Positions 17,727 to 25,426 are shown, counted from the first letter of the stretch. The stretch: DNA of 30,443 nucleotides from an uncultured Oscillospiraceae bacterium (GCA_910587285.1 CAJULM010000034.1:1-30443); one strand, 5' to 3'. Made by a program: numbers and translations. The notes: generated by a model from the sequence alone, not told the origin.

Positions 17727-18575
17727 TTATTCCGCTGAGGCGGACGCTTCCCCGCCGCCGGTGCTCCGCCTGAGGATATTCCAGACGTCCTCATAAATCG
17801 ACTGGAATAGAGATGGCCGCGCGGCAGCTGCATCCGCCACAGCCTCCCGGTCCACCATACGAAGCTCCTGCTCACAGCCGCGCCGTTTCAACTCAGATTG
17901 AATATTGGAGGCCCATTCCTCGAACGTGGATGTCACATTGCGGGCGTTGCCGAGGGCGCGGTCAATTTCGCCATAAATGTCCTCAGCGGAGGTATCAATC
18001 CACGTGTCAAACTCGTCCCTCTGCCGGTCCGTGCCCGCGCTGTAGTCCTTGAACATATAGCCCATCCGAGAGGGATCATTCTTTGACAGGCGGTTCAGCA
18101 CCGCCGCACCCTTCTGTAAAAACTCCTCCCGTGCCGTCCGGGCCGCATCCAGCAGACGGGAGACATCCTCCCGTCCCATCTGTTCCGGCAGGGCCGCCTT
18201 CCCATCCAGCATATCTTGGTACGATTGGATGGTCTGATCAAAGGCAGAGAGTTGGTCCTGGTATTCTATCAAAGAAGCCTCATGCTGCTGGCTCTGATAT
18301 GAGTTTGTCCTGTACACATCCAAAAAATAACGCAGCACATCCTCCGGCAGTTCCTCGATGGAATCGTCTCCCCTGCGCTGCACGGCCTCGGCCGACAGTT
18401 CCACGGTATCAAACCGGGCTTTTAGCTCCTTTGCCCGATCCTGCGGGCTGGACATATTTTTAGACAGCCGGTTCAGCGCATCAATGGCAGGCGGCTGGGC
18501 AGGTCCCTGCCCCAGCCTGTTCTGCTGAAAAATACTGTTTGGCTGGAACAGGTTTGCAAAATTAACTACATTCAT
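17727..18575 (-). CDS. Unrecognised coiled-coil protein with SASAE tail
   Basis: A 282-residue soluble, acidic, mostly helical protein; I do not recognise a family. The segment LNRLSKN occurs twice, at residues 34-40 and 160-166. It has FDTVELSAEAVQRRG at about 55-69, a D-x-V-x-L-S motif like that near FlgM/flagellar and other Firmicute helical proteins. Long helices run from about 85 to 240, and a short Gly/Ser tail ends GGGEASASAE. No signal peptide or membrane span is present. ATG 18575 (rather than the longer in-frame start at 18623) follows GGAGGAGAT. It lies 16 bases downstream of the other gene of the pair, whose last ten residues and 3' DNA are nearly the same, so the pair likely shares ancestry or an exchanged 3' end. 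Confidence 0.75.
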   Translation of the reverse strand: MNVVNFANLFQPNSIFQQNRLGQGPAQPPAIDALNRLSKNMSSPQDRAKELKARFDTVELSAEAVQRRGDDSIEELPEDVLRYFLDVYRTNSYQSQQHEASLIEYQDQLSAFDQTIQSYQDMLDGKAALPEQMGREDVSRLLDAARTAREEFLQKGAAVLNRLSKNDPSRMGYMFKDYSAGTDRQRDEFDTWIDTSAEDIYGEIDRALGNARNVTSTFEEWASNIQSELKRRGCEQELRMVDREAVADAAAARPSLFQSIYEDVWNILRRSTGGGEASASAE

Positions 18576-18591
18576 GATATCTCCTCCAAAG

Positions 18592-19185
18592 TCATTCCGC
18601 CGAGGCGGACGTCTCTCCACCACCGGACGATGACGCCCCGCCGCCAGAGGACGCCTCTGATGCGGAAACGCTGGGTGCCTCCCCGCTGTCCCCGCTTCTC
18701 TTGGTGGAGCCGCCGTTCTTGTCCTCCTCGTCCAGCACGCTCTTTTCGTCTTCAGGGTCGGGATTCTGGCGGCGCATGGCCATGGCCAGCTTGTAGCCCT
18801 CCGGGTCGTTCTCCATCAGATAGCGCAGGTCCTCCGGAGGGACCCGGTTGCCCTTCATGATGGACGCGGCGATTTTCTGGCACTTGCTCAGCACCTTCAG
18901 GGCCTTGTCCAGCCGGTCTAAGTGGCCCTTGGAGCTCTCTAATTGGCTCAGGCTGTTGTTCATCCGGGCCTGCCGCCGCTGCTCCCGCTCCAGGTCCAGC
19001 TCCAGCCGCTTTCGGTTCTGCTCCTCCAAAAAGCTCAGCGCCTGCCTGGACAGGGTGAGCTTGTCGGCGGGAGGCTGCTTTTGGGCGGGCTGGGCCGGGG
19101 CGGGGGCATCCGCTTCCGCCTTCTTTGCCATGGCCTTGGACAGCCGCTCATTGCGCCGCAGCTCCCTCGTGGTGCGCAGCTCCAT
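18592..19185 (-). CDS. Unrecognised charged helical protein with SASAE tail
   Basis: A 197-residue highly charged protein, first gene of a two-gene unit. The N-terminus is basic (ELRTTRELRRNERLSKAMAKK), followed by an Ala/Pro linker, ADKLTLSRQALSFLEEQNRKR (a D-x-L-x-L-S motif matching that of its partner) and a predicted coiled coil from about 55 to 110. A Ser/Gly-rich low-complexity region ends GGGETSASAE. There are no membrane spans. ATG 19185 is preferred over GTG 19191 because AGGAG lies 8 bases from it but only 2 from the GTG. A possible sigma-D-like promoter lies at 19222-19248. Function unknown; the low-complexity tail suggests a scaffold or surface-exposed end. Confidence 0.75.
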   Translation of the reverse strand: MELRTTRELRRNERLSKAMAKKAEADAPAPAQPAQKQPPADKLTLSRQALSFLEEQNRKRLELDLEREQRRQARMNNSLSQLESSKGHLDRLDKALKVLSKCQKIAASIMKGNRVPPEDLRYLMENDPEGYKLAMAMRRQNPDPEDEKSVLDEEDKNGGSTKRSGDSGEAPSVSASEASSGGGASSSGGGETSASAE

Positions 19186-19221
19186 ATTCACCGCTCCTTT
19201 CCGTGTTATACTCTATAAAAG

Positions 19222-19248
19222 CTATCGGAAGAATTTGCGCCTTTGTTA
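19222..19248 (-). promoter_or_regulatory. Possible sigma-D (FliA)-like promoter
   Basis: On the minus strand TAAC (19248-19245), 15 bases, TCCGATAG (19229-19222), compared with the consensus TAAA-N15-GCCGATAT. Weak evidence: 3 of 4 and 6 of 8 matches. No good sigma-A promoter is seen for this pair. Confidence 0.3.
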
Positions 19249-19336
19249 ATCCCAAACAAAAATTTTTCACCCCCTGTCAGGATTTGCCCTCCTCAATCGT
19301 ATTTCAGGTGAAGGCGCCTTTGAAGGAGAGATACCC

Positions 19337-19825
19337 ATGAAACAAATGGACCCGCAGGAGGCCGAGCGGCTGGTGAATGCCTACTCCGACCTGATTCTGC
19401 GGCTGAGCTACACGTATCTGAAGTCCACCCAGGACGGGGAGGACATCTGTCAGACGGTGCTGCTCAAGCTGCTCGCCGAGGACGAGAGCTTTGAAAGCCC
19501 CGAACATGAAAAGGCGTGGGTGATCCGCACCGCCATCAACGCCTGCAAGGACGAGCTGCGCGCCTTCCGGCGCAGGGCCGTACCCCTGGACGGGTTGGCG
19601 GAGGCGGTGGCCCCGGAGCCGCCCCGGTCCGAGGTGCTGGACGCGGTGACGGCCCTGCCGGAGAAATACCGGGAGGCGATTTACCTCTTTTATTACGAAG
19701 GGTATTCGATTGACGAGATCGCGGCCCTGACGGGGCGCAGCGGGGCGGCGGTGTCCGCCCACCTGAGCCGGGGGCGGAAGAAGCTGAAAACCATGCTGGA
19801 GGGTGAACGCTATGGGACGGTTTGA
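19337..19825 (+). CDS. ECF-type RNA polymerase sigma factor
   Basis: A 162-residue sigma-70 family factor of ECF size. Region 2 (about residues 12-80) contains LRLSYTYLKSTQDGEDICQTVLLKL and EKAWVIRTAINACKDELR. Region 4 (about 100-155) contains ALPEKYREAIYLFYYEGYSIDEIAALTGRSGAAVSAHLSRGRKKLK, with its helix-turn-helix. It should direct polymerase to a small regulon, often including its own operon; a TGTCAGG ... CGTAT pair at about 19275-19302 is a weak candidate autoregulatory promoter. ATG 19337 follows AAGGAGAG. Its last 14 bases overlap the next gene, which encodes a single-span membrane protein and is probably the anti-sigma factor. Confidence 0.93.
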   Translation: MKQMDPQEAERLVNAYSDLILRLSYTYLKSTQDGEDICQTVLLKLLAEDESFESPEHEKAWVIRTAINACKDELRAFRRRAVPLDGLAEAVAPEPPRSEVLDAVTALPEKYREAIYLFYYEGYSIDEIAALTGRSGAAVSAHLSRGRKKLKTMLEGERYGTV

Positions 19826-20756
19826 ACAGGACTACCGGGAGACGCTGGACGGTCTGGCGTTTTCCGGCGCGGGAAAGGAGCGCATCATGAAAAACCTGAT
19901 GAAACAGCAGGAGGGAAGGACTGTAAAGGGGAAACGCTTCCGGGTTGTGCGGGCGGTGATCCTGGCGGCGGCGGTGTGTCTGGCGTTGGCGGGGACGGCG
20001 TTCGCGGCGACTGCCGCGGTGCGGCAAGGGAGGACGTATTTCCTCAACAGCAGGGATGAGGTGCTGGACATAATAGAGAGTGCGCAGGTTATCGATGATG
20101 GAAAAGATGCACCAGGCGCGGTTGCGGTAGGCGGCGGCTTTAATAAAGATTATGAGTATAAATCCACCGCAGACGATACGGAGGAATGGTGGGATGCCTA
20201 TGGCCTAACCCCTCTGGAGGAGACCGTGGGAACAGAGGAGGACGGCTGGGCAAGGATGCGCAAGTTCCAGCGCGAGGGTTTCCTTGAGTTGCGGTATCTT
20301 GCCGAAACGCTGTCCGGATTCAACAGCCTGTGGGCCAGTACGCCTTGGGATACCACCTGGCTGGAAGAACACTATTCTTCTGTGTCCAACGGACAGACAG
20401 GTTATATGAAAATCAAGTCGGGGGAAACGGCTGAATTTTCTCTCTGCGGGGAATTTCAAGGAGAGGATGGTGCCGCTTTTACGGTGCAGTTCAGCAAGGG
20501 CGACCGCCCCTATGCTGATTCCGTGTATCAAATGACCACGGGGTATGATTACACGGAGACCTACCAAACCCCTGACGGCGTAGAGGTATCCATTAAGATG
20601 GGAACCGCTAATTCCGGGAAAACGGTGTTTTGGGCTGATTTTACTGCCGGATACAATTCTTTTGGAATGTGGGGGACAGAACTGGAACTGGATGATATCC
20701 ACGACATCCTGGACAGCCTGAACCTTTCCGCCCTGCTGGAATACGAGCCGAAATAA
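19812..20756 (+). CDS. Single-span membrane protein, probable anti-sigma factor
   Basis: A 314-residue protein: a short cytoplasmic N-terminus (about residues 1-43, MGRFEQDYRETLDGLAFSG), one membrane span at about 45-67, and a large outer domain of about 245 residues rich in Trp, Tyr, Asp and Thr. This is the usual arrangement of Firmicute ECF anti-sigma partners (DUF4179/DUF4367-like), where the cytoplasmic part holds the sigma factor and the outer part senses a signal. No zinc-binding ZAS motif (H-x3-C-x2-C) is visible, so the sigma-binding mode is unproven. The start ATG 19812 has GGAGGG 8 bases upstream and overlaps the sigma gene by 14 bases. The outer domain is less GC-rich than the flanking genes. 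Terminator at 20765-20797. Confidence 0.8.
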   Translation: MGRFEQDYRETLDGLAFSGAGKERIMKNLMKQQEGRTVKGKRFRVVRAVILAAAVCLALAGTAFAATAAVRQGRTYFLNSRDEVLDIIESAQVIDDGKDAPGAVAVGGGFNKDYEYKSTADDTEEWWDAYGLTPLEETVGTEEDGWARMRKFQREGFLELRYLAETLSGFNSLWASTPWDTTWLEEHYSSVSNGQTGYMKIKSGETAEFSLCGEFQGEDGAAFTVQFSKGDRPYADSVYQMTTGYDYTETYQTPDGVEVSIKMGTANSGKTVFWADFTAGYNSFGMWGTELELDDIHDILDSLNLSALLEYEPK

Positions 20757-20764
20757 TGAAAACG

Positions 20765-20797
20765 GGGCCCCGGAGGAAGTCCTCCGGGGTCCTTTTT
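20765..20797 (+). terminator. Intrinsic terminator of the sigma/anti-sigma operon
   Basis: A 12-bp stem (20765-20776 with 20781-20792, one G-T pair), loop AAGT, five T at 20793-20797. Confidence 0.92.
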
Positions 20798-20811
20798 GTC
20801 AACATTCCCCG

Positions 20812-20839
20812 TTGACAACGGCGAAAAATGTGATAGAAT
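20812..20839 (+). promoter_or_regulatory. Sigma-A promoter of the alanine T-box operon
   Basis: TTGACA at 20812-20817, a 16-base spacer and TAGAAT at 20834-20839. The predicted start is near 20846. Confidence 0.8.
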
Positions 20840-20845
20840 AATCAG

Positions 20846-21057
20846 GCAGTGACGGAGCCAAGTCCGGCCCGCCGCGCCCAAGCGAGAGGGGACGGTGCAA
20901 GCCCTCGCGTGAGCCGCCGGACAAGCCACTCCCGAGCCTCCCTGGGACGACCGGGGCGTATGGCGCGCGTTAAGCGCAGACGAGTGTCCTCGCCAGGAGG
21001 AAACCGGGGTGGTACCGTGGGCCGTCGCCCACCCCCGGAGGTTGGCGGGGGCGTTTT
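20846..21057 (+). ncRNA. T-box riboswitch, probably tRNA-Ala specific
   Basis: A T-box leader that senses uncharged tRNA and allows read-through when the amino acid is short. The conserved T-box core is at about 21001-21019 (AAACCGGGGTGGTACCGTG), whose TGGT bulge pairs with the tRNA end; the T fits an A discriminator, as in tRNA-Ala. A Stem I with the AGAGGGGACGGTGCAAGCC-type apical part is at about 20884-20903. The proposed specifier is GCC (Ala) at 20925-20927, followed by the usual A. The terminator is a CCCCCG/CGGGGG stem at about 21032-21052 followed by TTTTC. A short alternative hairpin, GTGGGC-CGTC-GCCCAC, lies between. Downstream genes are an ASCH-domain gene and alaS. Confidence 0.88.
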
Positions 21058-21076
21058 CTATTTTGGGAGGTGTCCC

Positions 21077-21517
21077 ATGACCCATCAGGAGATGTGGGCG
21101 GCGTACCGGGCCGCCAGCCCCAACGCCGGGGAGGAGTACGAGGCCTGGGCCTACGGGGACGACCCGGACGGGCTGGCGGAGCTGACCCGCGCGGGAATCA
21201 AGACCGCCACCGCCAGCGCGGGCGTCTGGTACGGGCGGGGGGAGGAGCCCCTGCCCCGGGCCGGGGAGTACAGCGTGATCCTGGACAGCCGGGAGGAGGC
21301 GGTGTGCGTCATCCGCACCACCCGGGTGTTCACCGTGCCCTTCGATGAGGTGGGCGCGGAGCAGGCGTTCCGGGAGGGGGAGGGCGACCGCTCCCTGGCC
21401 TACTGGCGGCGGGTGCACGAGGACTTCTTCCGGGCGGAGCTGGCGGAGGCCGGACTGGAGTTCTCGCCGGAAATGCCCGTGGTGTGCGAGGAGTTTGAGA
21501 TGGTATATCCTGTGTAG
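21077..21517 (+). CDS. ASCH-domain protein
   Basis: A 146-residue protein with an ASCH fold, related to PUA domains and thought to act on or bind RNA. The signature GIKTATASAGVWY is at about residues 40-52, followed by the beta-rich GEYSVILDSREEAVCVIRTT and the C-terminal acidic part EGEGDRSLAYWRRVHEDFF, all in family order. Some ASCH proteins are now known as N4-acetylcytidine amidohydrolases or nucleases; which applies here is unknown. ATG 21077 follows GGGAGG at 21065-21070. It is the first gene after the alanine T-box, so it should be induced with alaS under alanine-tRNA shortage. The TAG stop (21515-21517) is inside a 78-base inverted repeat. Confidence 0.88.
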   Translation: MTHQEMWAAYRAASPNAGEEYEAWAYGDDPDGLAELTRAGIKTATASAGVWYGRGEEPLPRAGEYSVILDSREEAVCVIRTTRVFTVPFDEVGAEQAFREGEGDRSLAYWRRVHEDFFRAELAEAGLEFSPEMPVVCEEFEMVYPV

Positions 21518-21590
21518 GGGAGGGGCTTGCCCCTCCCGGGGAAAGGGTATCCGCCCCTGAGCGGCGGGAGGGGCAAGCCCCTCCCCTACA
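21513..21590. repeat. 78-base perfect inverted repeat (MITE-like)
   Basis: The arms 21513-21538 and 21565-21590 are perfect 26-base reverse complements, beginning TGTAGGGG and ending CCCCTACA, with a 26-base centre. Each arm also contains the smaller palindrome AGGGGCTTGCCCCT. The left arm holds the ASCH stop codon. There is no T-run, so it is not a standard terminator. It resembles non-autonomous GC-rich elements of clostridial genomes; no clear target duplication is seen. Confidence 0.85.
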
Positions 21591-21612
21591 ACAAAAATGA
21601 AACAATTATAAT
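21585..21612 (+). promoter_or_regulatory. Possible secondary promoter of alaS
   Basis: TATAAT at 21607-21612 with CCTACA at 21585-21590, 16 bases upstream. The -35 would be the end of the inverted repeat. Only 3 of 6 -35 bases match, so this is tentative. Confidence 0.3.
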
Positions 21613-21630
21613 AAAACGGAGGTAATTCCC

Positions 21631-24306
21631 ATGTACGATCCCAAGCCCTACGGCCTGAACGAGCTGCGGGAGATGTTCCTGAAATTCTTCGAGAGCAAGG
21701 AGCATCTGCGCCTGCCCAGCTTCTCCCTGATCCCCCAGAACGACGCGTCCCTGCTGCTCATCAACTCGGGCATGGCCCCCATGAAGCCCTTCTTCACCGG
21801 GGAGCAGGAGCCTCCCCGCCACCGGATCACCACCTGCCAGAAGTGCATCCGCACCGGGGACATTGAGAACATCGGCCACACCGACCGCCACGGCACCTAT
21901 TTCGAGATGCTGGGCAATTTCTCCTTTGGCGACTACTTCAAAAAGGAGGCCATCCACTGGGCCTGGGAGTTTTTGACCTCCCCCGAGTGGGTGGGGCTGG
22001 ACCCCAGCCGCCTGTACCCCTCCGTGTTCGCCGGGAACGAGACCACCCCCGCCGACGACGAAGCGTTCCGCATCTGGAACGAGGAGATCGGCATTCCCGC
22101 CGGCCGGATCTTCAAATTCGGCAAGGAGGACAATTTCTGGGAGCACGGCTCCGGCCCCTGCGGCCCCTGCTCCGAGATCTACTACGACCGGGGGGAGAAG
22201 TACGGCTGCGGCAAGCCCGGGTGCACCGTGGGCTGTGACTGCGACCGCTATATTGAGGTGTGGAACGTGGTGTTCTCTCAGTTCGACAACGACGGGGACA
22301 ACCACTACACCGAGCTGAAGCAGAAGAACATCGACACTGGCATGGGCCTGGAGCGGCTGGCCTGCGTGTGCCAGGGGGTGGGCTCCCTGTTCGACGTGGA
22401 CACGGTGATGAACATCACCAATAAAGTCTCCGAGATCACCCACGCCCACTACGGCGAGAGCCGGGAGAAGGACGTGTCCCTGCGCGTCATCACCGACCAC
22501 ATCCGCTCCTCCGTGTTTATGATCTGCGACGGCGTGCTGCCCTCCAACGAGGGCCGGGGCTATGTGCTGCGCCGCCTGCTGCGCCGGGCCGCCCGCCACG
22601 GCAAGCTGCTGGGCGTCAACGAGCCCTTCCTGTACCAGGTGTGCGACACCGTCATCCACGAGAACGGGGGCCACTACCCCGAGCTGCGGGAGCGGCAGGA
22701 CTATATTACCAAGGTGATCCGGGTGGAGGAGGAGAACTTCGCCAAGACCATCGACGGCGGGCTGAAGATCTTCAACGAGATGCTCTCCGGCCACAAGGAG
22801 AAGGGGGACAAGACCTTCTCCGGCGCGGACGCCTTTAAGCTCTACGACACCTATGGCTTCCCGGTGGACCTGACTCTGGAGATGGTGCAGGAGCAGGGGA
22901 TGGAGCTGAACGAGGCCGAGTTCAAAACGCTCATGGAGGAGCAGCGCCAACGGGCCCGGAAGGCCCGGGAGGCCCTGGGCGACCTGGGCTGGGCCGGGGT
23001 GGAGTTCGGCAAGGACGTGCCCGAGACGGAGTTCGTGGGCTACGACCACACCGCCATCCAGGACGCCAAGGTGGTGGCCCTGGTGGTGGAGAACGAGCTG
23101 GCCGAGGAGCTGATGCCCGGCGTGGAGGGCATCGTGGTGCTGGACAAGACCCCCTTCTACGCCGAGATGGGCGGACAGGTGGCCGACCACGGCGCGATTT
23201 TCGCGGACAAGGCTGGCTTTGAGGTCACCGACGTGCAGAAGAACAAGGGCGGCAAATATATGCACTACGGCAGGATGACTGAGGGCGTGCTCAAGGTGGG
23301 CGACACCGTGCAGGCCCAGATCGACGGGGAACGCCGGAAGGCCATTATGCGCGCCCACACCGCCACCCACCTGCTGGACAAGGCTCTGCGCACTGTGCTG
23401 GGCGACCACGTCCACCAGGCCGGCTCCCTGGTGGAGCCGGACCGGCTGCGCTTCGACTTCACCCACTTCGAGGCCATGACCCCGGAGCAGGTGGCCGAGG
23501 TGAGCCATATTGTGAACGACGCCATTCTGGAGGGCTACGCCGTCAATACGGAGGTGCTGCCCATTGAGGAGGCCAAGCAGCGCGGGGCTATCGCCCTGTT
23601 CGGTGAGAAATATGGCGACACCGTCCGCGTGGTGGACATGGGCGAAGGCTACTCCGTGGAGTTCTGCGGCGGCACCCATCTGGACAACACCGCCAAGGCT
23701 GGGGTGTTCCGCATCAAGAGCGAGTTCTCCGTGGCCAGCGGCGTGCGCCGTATTGAGGCCGCCACCGGCAAGGAGTCCCTGCGGTTCTATGACGACCTGC
23801 GCCAAATGGCCGTGGAGGCGGCGGCCATCCTGAAGGCCAAGCCGGGCGAGCTGCGGGAGAAGGCCGAGGCCGTCATGGGCGAGATCAAGAGTCTGCATCA
23901 GATGGTGGAGAAGTTCAAGGCCAAGGAGGCCGCCGGGGAGACCGACCGCATTCTGTTCGGCGCCCACGAGGTGGGCGGGCTGAAGGTGCTCACCGCCACG
24001 GTGCCCGAGGCGGACGGCCAGCGGCTGCGCCAGATGGGCGATATGCTCCGGGAGAAGGAGGCCAACGTGGTGGCGGTGCTGGCCAGCGTCAACGACGGCA
24101 AGATCACCTTCCTGTGTTCCTGCGGCAAGGAGGCGGTTAAGAAGGGCGTCAAGGCTGGGGACATCATCAAGCAGGTGTGCGCCATCGCGGGCGGCTCCGG
24201 CGGCGGCAAGCCCGACTCCGCCATGGGCGGCGGCAAGGACGTGCTCATGCTGGACAACGCGCTGGCCATGGTGGACAACGTGGTAGCTATGAAGCTGGGG
24301 CTGTGA
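21631..24306 (+). CDS. alaS: Alanyl-tRNA synthetase
   Basis: An 891-residue class IIc synthetase that charges tRNA-Ala and edits Ser/Gly mischarging. The aminoacylation core starts LREMFLKFFESKEHLRLPS and has motif 2 (HRITTCQKCIRTGDIENIG) and the class II motif 3 region RRLLRRAARHGK. The editing domain has the zinc ligands His-576 and His-580 (HTATH), Cys-679 and His-683 (CGGTH). The C-terminal DHHA1/C-Ala domain ends with GGSGGGKPDSAMGGGKD. The length is typical. ATG 21631 follows GGAGG. It is expressed from the T-box operon, possibly also from a local promoter. Its last 78 bases are repeated at 24447-24524. Confidence 0.97.
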   Translation: MYDPKPYGLNELREMFLKFFESKEHLRLPSFSLIPQNDASLLLINSGMAPMKPFFTGEQEPPRHRITTCQKCIRTGDIENIGHTDRHGTYFEMLGNFSFGDYFKKEAIHWAWEFLTSPEWVGLDPSRLYPSVFAGNETTPADDEAFRIWNEEIGIPAGRIFKFGKEDNFWEHGSGPCGPCSEIYYDRGEKYGCGKPGCTVGCDCDRYIEVWNVVFSQFDNDGDNHYTELKQKNIDTGMGLERLACVCQGVGSLFDVDTVMNITNKVSEITHAHYGESREKDVSLRVITDHIRSSVFMICDGVLPSNEGRGYVLRRLLRRAARHGKLLGVNEPFLYQVCDTVIHENGGHYPELRERQDYITKVIRVEEENFAKTIDGGLKIFNEMLSGHKEKGDKTFSGADAFKLYDTYGFPVDLTLEMVQEQGMELNEAEFKTLMEEQRQRARKAREALGDLGWAGVEFGKDVPETEFVGYDHTAIQDAKVVALVVENELAEELMPGVEGIVVLDKTPFYAEMGGQVADHGAIFADKAGFEVTDVQKNKGGKYMHYGRMTEGVLKVGDTVQAQIDGERRKAIMRAHTATHLLDKALRTVLGDHVHQAGSLVEPDRLRFDFTHFEAMTPEQVAEVSHIVNDAILEGYAVNTEVLPIEEAKQRGAIALFGEKYGDTVRVVDMGEGYSVEFCGGTHLDNTAKAGVFRIKSEFSVASGVRRIEAATGKESLRFYDDLRQMAVEAAAILKAKPGELREKAEAVMGEIKSLHQMVEKFKAKEAAGETDRILFGAHEVGGLKVLTATVPEADGQRLRQMGDMLREKEANVVAVLASVNDGKITFLCSCGKEAVKKGVKAGDIIKQVCAIAGGSGGGKPDSAMGGGKDVLMLDNALAMVDNVVAMKLGL

Positions 24307-24330
24307 GCCGCCCAGCGAGCGTCAGCGAGC

Positions 24331-24443
24331 CGCGCCGGATGGCGCGTAAATTCGCAGCGCAGCGAAGAATTTGCGCAGGGCGAATTCATTTCGCCCGAGC
24401 ATATTAAATGAAAAGGGGACCCCACAGGGCCTGCCCTGTGGGG
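24331..24443. repeat. Hairpin-rich intergenic insert after alaS
   Basis: A series of hairpins: CGCGCC/GGCGCG (24331-24336/24341-24346), AAATTCGC paired with GCGAAGAATTT (24348-24355/24362-24372, bulged), GGGCGAA/TTCGCCC (24378-24384/24390-24396) and an 11-bp stem CCCCACAGGGC/GCCCTGTGGGG (24420-24430/24433-24443). There is no gene here. It separates alaS from a copy of its own 3' end. Confidence 0.7.
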
Positions 24444-24446
24444 AAC

Positions 24447-24524
24447 GGCGGGAAGGACGTGCTCATGGTGGACAACGCGCTGGCTATGGTGGACAACGTG
24501 GTAGCCATGAAGCTGGGGCTGTAA
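24447..24524 (+). pseudogene. Duplicated 3' end of alaS
   Basis: Matches alaS 24229-24306 at 73 of 78 bases. It would encode GGKDVLMVDNALAMVDNVVAMKLGL with its own TAA stop. Of the five changes, four are silent or in the stop codon and one changes Leu to Val, so it looks like a copy of a real, selected alaS end. It is not translatable as a gene on its own. Confidence 0.9.
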
Positions 24525-24528
24525 CCTA

Positions 24529-24566
24529 CTTTTTCTTGAAAGAAACAGTAGGCAAAAAGAACTTTA
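24529..24566. repeat. Dispersed intergenic repeat, copy 2
   Basis: Contains the same CTTTTTCTTGAAAGAAA and AAAAAGAACTTTA blocks as 3814-3852, with a different 8-base middle. Extended at both sides (CCTACT ... AGTAGG, 24525-24552) it forms a longer hairpin. Confidence 0.7.
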
Positions 24567-24646
24567 GCTCGCTGACGGGCTGGGAAGGATGTGGAAAATA
24601 TCCGTCCGGCAACGAAAAGAATTTGATAGAGAAGTGATGACAAAAT

Positions 24647-25426
24647 ATGACGCGCGATGATCTGCGGCGCTTTCGGGCGCTGGACATCAATTTTGATTCC
24701 ATCGGCCTGCTTCAAAGCGGGGCGGAGGACTTCGCCTATTTCTGCACGCCGGTGGACGCGGAATTTGTGGGACGGATCGGCTGCGACGGCGTCCACTTTA
24801 TTCTCCTGCCGGGGGACGAGCGGGTGTTCTGCGTGGACCCATCCATGGGGGAGCGGGGGACCTATGTGCTCCCGGTGGCCGGCGATTTCCGGGAATTTCT
24901 CTCATTCATCCTCTACTGCCAGGACGCCAACCCCCTGAGCCAAATCTACTGGATGACCCGGAAGCAGTACCAGGAGCTGGCGGCGGAGGACGCCGACGCC
25001 CGGAAGAATGAGTATCAATCAAGGTTTTTTGAGGAAAAGGACAAAGCCCTGGCCACGACTGCAAAGGAATTTGACTTGACTCCCGTTGACCCTTTTAAGA
25101 AGGTCAAGGCCATGCAGAAAAAATTTGACCCGGCGGTGCTGAACTTTTCCGAGGAGTACTATGACGCGGTGGGCTATGTGCCCCCGGAGGAGACGGAGGC
25201 CGTTCATTTTGCCGCCGTCACGGTTTCATCTGAAAAGGAGGCGCCTATGCTGCCCCAGGACCCCAATATTCTGCTCAGTTATGTGAATACCAAGCTTCGG
25301 GACGAGTACGGAAGCCTGTCCGCCCTGTGCGACGGGCTGGACGCCGAACAGACGGAGCTGGAAGCCAAGCTGGCCGGCGTGGGCTATGCCTACGACCCGG
25401 ACACCAACCAATTCAAACCCGCCTGA
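24647..25426 (+). CDS. Unknown N-terminal domain fused to DUF4250
   Basis: A 259-residue cytoplasmic protein. Residues 1-200 are an unrecognised alpha/beta region (GLLQSGAEDFAYFCTPVDAE ... YWMTRKQYQELAAE) with a charged helical stretch. Residues 201-259 (MLPQDPNILLSYVNTKLRDE ... AGVGYAYDPDTNQF) match the small DUF4250 family, which is normally a free-standing protein of about 60 residues. A strong ribosome binding site, AAAAGGAGG (25233-25241), stands 5 bases before the in-frame ATG at 25247, so the DUF4250 part is probably also made alone. The ribosome binding site for ATG 24647 is weak. No function is assigned to either part. Confidence 0.75.
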   Translation: MTRDDLRRFRALDINFDSIGLLQSGAEDFAYFCTPVDAEFVGRIGCDGVHFILLPGDERVFCVDPSMGERGTYVLPVAGDFREFLSFILYCQDANPLSQIYWMTRKQYQELAAEDADARKNEYQSRFFEEKDKALATTAKEFDLTPVDPFKKVKAMQKKFDPAVLNFSEEYYDAVGYVPPEETEAVHFAAVTVSSEKEAPMLPQDPNILLSYVNTKLRDEYGSLSALCDGLDAEQTELEAKLAGVGYAYDPDTNQFKPA

